Positions 41,449 to 48,547 of a DNA stretch of 64,000 bases are shown here, one piece after another (within the stretch, counting starts at the first letter, position 1; each line of letters opens with the position of its first letter). The notes below the pieces were generated by a model that ran no database searches, was not told the DNA's origin, and saw only the letters and a list, made by a program, of their open reading frames with translations. Made by a program: the position numbers and the translations under genes. The stretch is from the NCBI RefSeq assembly GCF_003402235.1, contig NZ_QEWO01000002.1:434001-498000 (forward strand), read 5' to 3'. Source of the DNA: Parahaliea mediterranea. GTDB lineage: Bacteria; Pseudomonadota; Gammaproteobacteria; Pseudomonadales; Halieaceae.

Positions 41449-41892
41449 GTTCCTACCTCTTGTTGTTCGATGTATTCGAGTGGGTGCCCATCGTTTTTCC
41501 AGACCATGAGGTATCTGGAACCGCTTCGCGGGATCAGCGTCAAACTGAGCAGTGAATGTACTCCGACGGCAGGATGCCAATTTGTGGAAATATGCCCATT
41601 ACTTGTATTTAGGCGCCAGTTCAATCTGGCAGTAACGGTGGCCGTGGCAAAAATGTCGGGGAAATCTGCAGGCGCTTACGGAATGTCCCTACGCGGTTGC
41701 CGCGCAAGGACAACTTGTAAAATTCACAAGGCAATAACAGTACCGCCAACCTTGTATCCAAGGTTGGCGGTACGGCCGCGCTGAATGGCTCTAAAGCCGA
41801 TCCAACAGCATGAAGACAGCAGCGGCAACTTGCGACTGATCGATTACAGCGGTGAAGCCAATCGCCTTGCTGACAAAGGCACGCTCAAACTG
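41449..41892. other. Intergenic region between PQQ-ADH and aldehyde dehydrogenase
   Basis: No convincing gene is found in these 444 bases. The part next to the PQQ-ADH start is AT-richer and is the natural place for its promoter. A perfect 15-bp hairpin lies at 41740-41773. Nothing else was recognised. Confidence 0.6.
41740..41773. terminator. Strong 15-bp perfect hairpin
   Basis: Arm GTACCGCCAACCTTG (41740-41754), loop TATC, and its exact complement (41759-41773). It is 120 bases past the aldehyde dehydrogenase stop on the minus strand and well upstream of the PQQ-ADH start. No T-run follows on either strand, so terminator, attenuator or operator are all possible. Confidence 0.5.
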
Positions 41893-43320
41893 TCAGGTAC
41901 TCATCAGATGGCGGACAAACTCGACAGTCTGTTCCCGATGAGGTGTCAGCAATGGCTCAATTCGGGCGTCATCGGCCAATTCCAGGTATGCACGGGGATT
42001 AGAGAATTCGCGGAAGCCCTCAATACCGTGATGACGCCCGGTGCCACTGTGCCCAACGCCGCCGAAACCCAGGTTTGCTTGGGCGCCGTGTAGTGCCACG
42101 CAGTTAACAGTGAAGCCGCCGGAAGAGGTACGGCTGCGTACATACTCAATGTCTTCTCGATTGTTGGAAAACATGTAGATACCCAAGGGCCGTTCCCGGC
42201 GGTGGATGCCATTGATCACTTCATCCAGCGTATCAAAGGTGTGGATTGGCAGAATCGGGCCGAACATCTCCGTGGTCGATACGCCGATCTCGGGTGCTGG
42301 ATCACATACAACGGTGAAGGGCATGCGACAACCATTCTCAGTGCTGGCCGGTGAACCCAGTTCCACAAGACTTGTGGGGTTACTCTCCCGGGCCTCTTCA
42401 ACCAAATTCTGCAGGCGACTCCACTGGCGCTGGTTCAGGATATTGCAGACTTCGTCGCTAAGCGTGAAGTCGTCGAACCAGGCAGCAATCTGCTTCCGGA
42501 GCAGGTCCAGGAAAAGGTCCCGTTTGGATCGGGGCACATAGACATGGTCCACGTTGATGCATATCTGGCCGTTCTTGGTTATCTTCGTCGCGAGAATCCG
42601 TTCGACATTGTTTGGCGTGACGGCGTCCTCTGTCAGGATGACAGGATTTTTGCCGCCCAGTTCCAGGGTCACGGGGACCAGGTTCTGAGCTGCCTTGAGC
42701 GCGACCTCACGACCAACACGGGTATTGCCGGTATAGACCAGATGATCCCAGTGGAGTGTGCTGAAGTGGCGAGCCAGATCGAGTCCTCCGGTCACCACCG
42801 CCACCTCATCAGCAGCAAAAGTATCGCCAATCATTTCACGCATCACTTCACCACAGGCAGGAACTTGCTCAGAGGGCTTGATGATCACCCTGTTGCCCGC
42901 TGCGAGCATATCGATCATTGGACCAAATGAAATATCGAACGGGAAGTTCCAGGCCGAAAGATTGCCTATTACCCCCTTGGGTTGATGGCGGATGTAGGCG
43001 ACTGAGCTGCCGTACAACGCCTGAGCCAAGGGTCGTTCTTCGCGTTGCATCCACTGTTCGATATTGTCCAAAGCGTGCTGGTTGCGCTCCAGAATGTTGA
43101 GAAAATCGAACAGAGTGGCGGTGAGTGCCGGGTGGTTTTTGTAATCACTCTGCAGGGCGTCAACCACCTGCGCATGGCGACTGGCGAGCATCTCTGGAAT
43201 GCGCTGCAATAGCTCGATTCTCCGGGGCATCTCCGGTTCGGGATTGTGAGAGAAAGCGGCGCGTTGCGCGTCGAATATCTGGTGCAGTTCCGCAATGGCG
43301 TTGGCGTCATTGTTTGACAT
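41893..43320 (-). CDS. Aldehyde dehydrogenase, coniferyl-aldehyde type
   Basis: A 475-residue NAD(P)-dependent aldehyde dehydrogenase. The general base Glu220 is in TLELGGKNP and the nucleophile Cys254 in NGQICINVDHV. The cofactor-binding GNLSAWNFPF (about 119-128) and VIIKPSE segments are present. The short length and sequence pattern resemble coniferyl aldehyde dehydrogenases, which oxidise aromatic or medium-chain aldehydes. ATG 43320 follows AGAGGAAAA at a usual distance; the first in-frame ATG is at 43338. It is downstream of the dehydratase gene and can take the aldehyde produced by the PQQ-ADH. Confidence 0.92.
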   Translation of the reverse strand: MSNNDANAIAELHQIFDAQRAAFSHNPEPEMPRRIELLQRIPEMLASRHAQVVDALQSDYKNHPALTATLFDFLNILERNQHALDNIEQWMQREERPLAQALYGSSVAYIRHQPKGVIGNLSAWNFPFDISFGPMIDMLAAGNRVIIKPSEQVPACGEVMREMIGDTFAADEVAVVTGGLDLARHFSTLHWDHLVYTGNTRVGREVALKAAQNLVPVTLELGGKNPVILTEDAVTPNNVERILATKITKNGQICINVDHVYVPRSKRDLFLDLLRKQIAAWFDDFTLSDEVCNILNQRQWSRLQNLVEEARESNPTSLVELGSPASTENGCRMPFTVVCDPAPEIGVSTTEMFGPILPIHTFDTLDEVINGIHRRERPLGIYMFSNNREDIEYVRSRTSSGGFTVNCVALHGAQANLGFGGVGHSGTGRHHGIEGFREFSNPRAYLELADDARIEPLLTPHREQTVEFVRHLMST

Positions 43321-43407
43321 GGCGTTTTTCCTCTGCAAGAAAGTTATAAAAAGTCAGCACAGTCTGCGCGCTCGCACTTTTCTTTTGGTGCTGAACGCTG
43401 GCCGGGT

Positions 43408-45054
43408 TCAGTCGAGGATCGCACCTTCACTAGCGGAGCGGACGTGTCGGCGATAGCGGTCCATAAAACCAAAACCCACGTCCTTTACCAAGGGGTTCCA
43501 CTGTTCCCGCCGCTTGGCGATTTCCTCGTCCGACACATCGGCATGGATACGACCCTCGAGCATATCGATCTCGATCATGTCACCGTTTTCAATCAGGGCG
43601 ATAAGACCACCATCGGCAGCCTCGGGGCAGATATGACCGACACAGGGGCCACTGGTCGCGCCGGAGAACCGGCCGTCCGTCACCAGCGCCGTGTCTGCCA
43701 ACCCGGCTGACTTCAGCGCCAATGTGAAACCCAGCATTTCCGGCATGCCCGGGCCACCCTTTGGTCCCTGATAACGCAGTACCACGATATCACCGGCTTT
43801 TATTTTTCCTTCGTTTAGCCCAGCCAGAGCATCGTCCTCCGAATCGAAACAGACAGCAGTTCCTTTACACTTGAGCATGTTCTCCTTAACCCCTGCGCGC
43901 TTGACCACTGACCCGTCTGCGGCAAGATTTCCGCGCAGTACCGCAATGCCGCCGGTGGGTCGATGGGGATTGTCTCGCGCAGGAATGACCCTGGAGTTGA
44001 GCACCGTTGCTGTATCGACTACTTCCTGCAATGTCCTTCCATCAACGGTTGGGGTAGATGTGTTGATATCGTTCTGCATCACTTTGAGTACAGCCGGCAT
44101 GCCACCAGCGGCCCACAAATCCTGAACTCCCCAGGGGCCATTGGGGCTAATCGCCAACAAGGTGGGCATCTCCTGTGTGGCACGTTCAAAGTGCTCCAGA
44201 GTCAGTTTTGCGCCTGCCGATTCAGCAATGGCAGGAAGGTGCAAAATACCGTTGGTGGAACCACCAATGGCCATGAGCATCTTCGCGGCGTTCTCAAGTG
44301 ATTGCTGGGTGAGGAACTGACGTGCATTCAGCCCTTCATGGAACATCTGTACCGCACGCTGACCCGTGGCCCGTGCCGCTTTCAACTTATCCGAGTGCCA
44401 GCCGGGTATATTGCCGCTGCCTGGCAGGCAGATACCCAGTACTTCAGCCAGGCACTGGAAGGTATTAGCGGTGCCCATAATTTCGCAGGCGCCACAGGTA
44501 CTGCAGTGCATGGTTTCATACGTCGCCTCGGAGTCGCCTTTATAATCAAAGTGATCGATTGAAGAAGTAAACGATGGGGCGTTGCGAATATTCATCTGTC
44601 CGGTGCCGGCGGAAAGGTAAATGCTCGGCAGGTCCAGGCGGCCCATGGCCATCATCATGCCCGGGTTGATTTTGTCGCAACCGGCGATAAAGACCACTGC
44701 ATCAAACGCCTGCGAACGCACGTGGGTTTCGACAATATCAGCGATGAGATCACGCTGCGCCAGGACATAGCGCATACCGTCGTGGGCCATGGCAATGCCG
44801 TCGCAGGGCGCAGGCACGTTGAATTCCGCGTATTCTCCACCCTCGACCAGAATTCCCTCTTTGACCTTGTTACCCAACCTGTCCAGATGATTGTGGCCGG
44901 CGGTCATTTCGGTGAAGGAGTTGGCAATGGCGATCAGCGGCTTTTTCTTTAGTTCGTTCGTGTCGTAGCCGGCCCCCTTCATAAGGCCATTGCGAAACTG
45001 GTTCATCAGGCTATTGCCACTGGAATGAATGATGTCGCTGTTCTTCGTGGGCAT
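43408..45054 (-). CDS. IlvD/Edd-family dehydratase
   Basis: A 548-residue Fe-S dehydratase. Motifs seen are SFTEMTAGHNHL (about 46-57), APCDGIAMAHDGM (82-94), the cluster cysteine in IAGCDKINPG (Cys126), and CSTCGACEIMGTANTFQ (about 184-200). The family removes water from dihydroxy acids or sugar acids to give 2-keto acids. The GHNHL pattern is like the E. coli IlvD class. The substitutions around CDGIAM and CGACEIMGTAN are not those of the biosynthetic enzyme. The setting with ALDH, SDR and regulators argues for a catabolic hydroxy-acid dehydratase. ATG 45054 has AGGAGA upstream. Confidence 0.88.
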   Translation of the reverse strand: MPTKNSDIIHSSGNSLMNQFRNGLMKGAGYDTNELKKKPLIAIANSFTEMTAGHNHLDRLGNKVKEGILVEGGEYAEFNVPAPCDGIAMAHDGMRYVLAQRDLIADIVETHVRSQAFDAVVFIAGCDKINPGMMMAMGRLDLPSIYLSAGTGQMNIRNAPSFTSSIDHFDYKGDSEATYETMHCSTCGACEIMGTANTFQCLAEVLGICLPGSGNIPGWHSDKLKAARATGQRAVQMFHEGLNARQFLTQQSLENAAKMLMAIGGSTNGILHLPAIAESAGAKLTLEHFERATQEMPTLLAISPNGPWGVQDLWAAGGMPAVLKVMQNDINTSTPTVDGRTLQEVVDTATVLNSRVIPARDNPHRPTGGIAVLRGNLAADGSVVKRAGVKENMLKCKGTAVCFDSEDDALAGLNEGKIKAGDIVVLRYQGPKGGPGMPEMLGFTLALKSAGLADTALVTDGRFSGATSGPCVGHICPEAADGGLIALIENGDMIEIDMLEGRIHADVSDEEIAKRREQWNPLVKDVGFGFMDRYRRHVRSASEGAILD

Positions 45055-45076
45055 ACTGTAATCTCCTATGAGGAAT

Positions 45077-45841
45077 TTAGTTGCCAACAGACCGAGCCAA
45101 GGTATACCAACGGTTATTCGAGGGGCTGATAACAAGGTCATTGATACAGGCTCGCACCGGTAACTGAGCGACAAATGCAATGGTTTCACCTACATCTTCC
45201 GGTTGCAGTGCAATGTCGAGCGCGCCTTCGGCCGCAGCACCTCCTACCCGTTGTTTGGCGAAAGGTGTCGCGACCTCTGCCGGGCTGATGGCTGTTGCCC
45301 GAATACCATGATGACCTTCTTCCATATTGAGGGTATCTGTCAGTGTGCGCAGCGCCGCTTTGGACGTGCTATAGGCCGCGCCAGACAGGTAGGTGTTGTG
45401 AACAGCAGCCCAGGAGGCAATGTTGATAACCAGGCCGTCACTGTTTTTACGCATGGTCGGCAATACCGCCTGGGTGCAGTGATAGATACCGTTGATGTTG
45501 GTATTGATAACATGCTCAAAATCGCCATCTTGCATGGAATGCCAGTGGCGAGTGGGAAGGTTGGTTGCCGCGTTATTGACCAAAATGTCGACCTGGCCGT
45601 GACGCTCCATGATGCGTTCGGCCGCCCGATAACATTGCTGTTTTTCTGCAAGATCCATTAGCTCGAAATCGGCGGATCCTGCCGCAGTATTGATCAGCGC
45701 CACGGTTTGCACCAATGGCTCCTGGCGACGACCACTGACAATGACCGTGGCCCCGGCATTGGCCAACTCAATTGCGGTCGCTCGTCCAATGCCTGATCCA
45801 CCGCCGGTCACCCAGGCGACTAAACCCTTGATATTTCTCAT
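45077..45841 (-). CDS. Short-chain dehydrogenase/reductase
   Basis: A classical SDR of 254 residues. The NAD(P) motif TGGGSGIG is at 12-19, NNAA near 89-92, catalytic Ser143, and Tyr157 with Lys161 (YSTSK). It probably oxidises or reduces a hydroxyl group of the pathway substrate. It is the first gene of the dehydratase/ALDH run and divergent from the Crp/Fnr regulator across 220 bases, so that regulator is the natural candidate to control it. Substrate unknown. Confidence 0.9.
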   Translation of the reverse strand: MRNIKGLVAWVTGGGSGIGRATAIELANAGATVIVSGRRQEPLVQTVALINTAAGSADFELMDLAEKQQCYRAAERIMERHGQVDILVNNAATNLPTRHWHSMQDGDFEHVINTNINGIYHCTQAVLPTMRKNSDGLVINIASWAAVHNTYLSGAAYSTSKAALRTLTDTLNMEEGHHGIRATAISPAEVATPFAKQRVGGAAAEGALDIALQPEDVGETIAFVAQLPVRACINDLVISPSNNRWYTLARSVGN

Positions 45842-46004
45842 GCGGACACCCCTGCGACGTTGCCGATCAGCCAGTTGGGTGGCTACTGTGGCAGCTTTCT
45901 CTCAGAGATTTCGTAACAATTCTCACAATCACTTACTATTCTCTACGGCAAGCAACCGGGGCTTCAGTGCATACCACCGTGAGCTTCAGCGCGCTTCGAG
46001 CACT

Positions 46005-46046
46005 CTAATTTAATTAGCACTTATTAACTTTGGACCTATTTGGTCC
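46005..46046. promoter_or_regulatory. Two short palindromes before the Crp/Fnr gene
   Basis: CTAATT-T-AATTAG (46005-46017) and GGACC-TATTT-GGTCC (46032-46046) lie within 60 bases of the regulator's ATG at 46062 in the divergent gap facing the SDR gene. Both are plausible autoregulatory sites. Neither matches the FNR consensus (TTGAT-N4-ATCAA), so the owner is not known. Confidence 0.35.
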
Positions 46047-46061
46047 CGGGCATCCAAGAGC

Positions 46062-46778
46062 ATGAAAAAGATCCGCGCCCTACATAGCTGGATAGACAAT
46101 CTCCCACCGGACATCCGTGAGGCTGTGGTACAGCGTATGCGAACGCGTCACTATGGTGATGGTGAAGCCGTATACATGCTGGGAGAAGAAGGTCACGAAC
46201 TCTACATGGTGGCGTCCGGGAAGATACGTTCAAGCAACTACACACTGAGAGGTAAAGAAATTCAGTATGCAGTCCTTCAGGCGGGAGATTGCTTTGGCGA
46301 ACTGAGCCTGATAGATGGGCTTTGTCGCGTACACAGTACCTACGCGCAAGGGCCCGCAGATCTCCTGGTCCTGCACAAGCGTGATTTCGACGAGCTATAC
46401 ACCACGTATCCCGAGATACCTGTGCAGATCAATAAACTACTATCCTGCCGCCTGCGTATTGCCCATACAACCGTCGATGAGGCCACCGCTCTGTCAATGA
46501 ACGATCGCCTCGCGCGCCTGTTGGGGCGCTTGGCTTACAGTGTCGGCGTAGAGGACGAACATGGAGCGACTGTGCTTGAGGGTTTTACTCACCAAAATCT
46601 TGCTCGAATGCTGGGATCTAACCGGGAGGGCATCAGTCGCGAGTTGAAGAAGCTGGAAGAGGCGGGACTGCTTCGACGCAGTTACGGCAGGGTCGAAATT
46701 CCCGATATTAACTCCCTAATAGGTAGTTGTGATGGCCTTGTCGGAGGAGAGCAACTCGTTCCCGATTATCATTCATAG
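46062..46778 (+). CDS. Crp/Fnr-family transcriptional regulator
   Basis: A 238-residue regulator. The cyclic-nucleotide-binding-like beta barrel spans about 25-120 (GDGEAVYMLGEEGHELYMVASGKIR and GDCFGELSLIDG). The long dimer helix follows, then a winged HTH (about 165-220) with FTHQNLARMLGSNREGISRELKKLEEAGLL. No N-terminal cysteine cluster is visible, so it is not an oxygen-sensing FNR. The ligand could be a nucleotide or a pathway metabolite. It is divergent from the SDR-dehydratase-ALDH run. Confidence 0.9.
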   Translation: MKKIRALHSWIDNLPPDIREAVVQRMRTRHYGDGEAVYMLGEEGHELYMVASGKIRSSNYTLRGKEIQYAVLQAGDCFGELSLIDGLCRVHSTYAQGPADLLVLHKRDFDELYTTYPEIPVQINKLLSCRLRIAHTTVDEATALSMNDRLARLLGRLAYSVGVEDEHGATVLEGFTHQNLARMLGSNREGISRELKKLEEAGLLRRSYGRVEIPDINSLIGSCDGLVGGEQLVPDYHS

Positions 46779-47227
46779 CAGGGCTTTTTTGGCAGGGCGA
46801 ACTCACCGCTCAACGGTGAATCGAAGTAGAAGTTGCAATGGTGACAGCGGGGCAGCCCGGAGTGAGTTGCGTGCAATGGGGCGCCTGCGACATGAGCAAT
46901 TCGAACAGATAACCCGAGGGGTTGATCCGCAGGCGTTCAGCAAAACTACACAGTACATTGAAATGTTAGATCAAAGCGTCTCGCCTCCCGACTGGATGTC
47001 GAACGCTTAGCGTGTAAAAAAGTCTTAATTGTTTCTGGAGGCCATGCGGAGATGCGCTAGTCAAGCCGCGAAAAAAGACTATGGCCCTCCGGTGCCCGGG
47101 CCTGAAATCGTTCATTGGATCGATGCTCTGATAACTTTTCCGTTCGGCTACCCCGACAGAAAACAATGCCCAACCAGAAGGGAAGAGGCGAGAACCGCCA
47201 AGTCTGGCGGCTCCCGCTGCAGGCACG
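46779..47227. other. Gene-poor 449-bp gap with possible gene relics
   Basis: No intact gene is supported. Two short protein-like stretches are open on the plus strand. One reads about MGRLRHEQFEQITRGVDPQ and continues to a stop at 47010; the other (47044 onward) includes DYGPPVPGPEIVHWIDALI. Neither has a ribosome site or recognised domain. They may be remnants left at the right edge of the lower-GC block. Confidence 0.4.
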
Positions 47228-48523
47228 TCAGGGCGTGATTCGGGCGCCGCTGAAGCGCTGGTGGAAGCCGTCGAGGGAGATGACAAAGTCGTCCCCGGCC
47301 AGGTACTGCTCCACGGACTCCTTGGGCTTTTCTTTCTCCCGGTACCAGTCGGCGTACTCGGCAAGGTCGCTGCTCTGGGCATCGTAATGGGTGGAGTAGG
47401 TGCGCACGTGTACGCTGGGCTGGTCGCCGCCCATGTCAAATTCCATAAAGCGCAGCCAGCCATCGCCAATGCCCACGGGGAACTGGCCAAACTCATAGTT
47501 CACATCCACCAGGGTCTGGTGGCGGTCCTGGTAGTCCGACAGCAGCTGCCACACGGGGTTGCCGGCGGCGTTGCTGTCCACCCGCTGGGCCTGGGCGTGC
47601 TGGTGGCCACACAGCACCAGGAAGATCTGGTCGTGCTGGCTGATGAACTTCTGCCACACCATTTCCGGGTTGTTGTGGATTGGGTCCACCCGCTGGCCGT
47701 CGATCAGCGCGTTGGCTTTGCGCTCGCCCTCGGTGTTCATGTAATCGTGGGTGGAGACGATGGTGGGCAGCCCCGGGTAGCGTTTTACGATCTCCGCCGC
47801 CCAGGCCAGGCTTTCGTTGGGCGCGTCGAACTGCAGGCCAATGTGCAGGAAGCGATACCCACCGGCGGTGAAGATCTGCGCGCTGTCGGCGCCGCCATCG
47901 TGAGAGGCCACATACCAGGGCTTGTCTTTGAAGAAGGCGGTTTCTGCACCAAACACAGAGCGGAAGTTATCCAGGCCACCCGGGTGCAAAACCCCGAGGC
48001 TGGACCAGTCGGTGGGGTCGAACTCGGCCGCCGGCGGGTGTTTGGAATCGGTCCACATGGCGTCGTAGTCGTGGTTGCCCGGCACTACAGAGAAAGGCAC
48101 TTTGCCGGCGATCAGCGAGAACCCCTCGTGGGCCTTGGGCATTTCCACGGTGCGGGTTTTTTCAGTGGGCTGGAAGTGGCCGTCGAACAACGGGTTGGGG
48201 GCAGTCTTGAACCCGCGCGCCTTGTGCTCTTCGTCCATGGCCAGGGTCTGGTGCTGCCACACGTCCCCGAGGGAGGTGACAAAGGCGATTTCGCCGCCGG
48301 CGCTTTCCAGGTTGTCGGCGATGTAGCGCATCTGCTCGATGAACATGACGTTGGCGTCGAAGGGAAAGCCCTCGGCGGTCTGGTGGGTGTAGTCCAGGTA
48401 GTTCTGGGTATCGGGGATTACGGCGATGGTGAAGGTATCGTCACCGGCGCCGGCCACGGGGGCCAGGCCGCTAAGCAGGCAGGCCACCGCCACCGCGCGG
48501 CACAGGGGTTTGATGGATGTCAT
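47228..48523 (-). CDS. Secreted metallophosphoesterase
   Basis: A 431-residue calcineurin-like phosphoesterase with a Sec signal peptide ending near GLAPVAGAG. Metal motifs in order are VIPDTQNYLD (near residue 40), SLGDVWQHQT, VVPGNHDYDAM, STHDYMN and CGHQHAQAQR, the usual D-x-H, GDxx, GNHD/E, H and GHxH set (first motif DTQ). It should cleave phosphate esters outside the cytoplasm. ATG 48523 has AAGGAG eight bases upstream. It is the second gene after a TonB-dependent receptor, 24 bases apart. The pair is preceded by a PhoB box. Confidence 0.9.
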   Translation of the reverse strand: MTSIKPLCRAVAVACLLSGLAPVAGAGDDTFTIAVIPDTQNYLDYTHQTAEGFPFDANVMFIEQMRYIADNLESAGGEIAFVTSLGDVWQHQTLAMDEEHKARGFKTAPNPLFDGHFQPTEKTRTVEMPKAHEGFSLIAGKVPFSVVPGNHDYDAMWTDSKHPPAAEFDPTDWSSLGVLHPGGLDNFRSVFGAETAFFKDKPWYVASHDGGADSAQIFTAGGYRFLHIGLQFDAPNESLAWAAEIVKRYPGLPTIVSTHDYMNTEGERKANALIDGQRVDPIHNNPEMVWQKFISQHDQIFLVLCGHQHAQAQRVDSNAAGNPVWQLLSDYQDRHQTLVDVNYEFGQFPVGIGDGWLRFMEFDMGGDQPSVHVRTYSTHYDAQSSDLAEYADWYREKEKPKESVEQYLAGDDFVISLDGFHQRFSGARITP

Positions 48524-48547
48524 GCGATTCACTCCTTGCAGGCTTTA

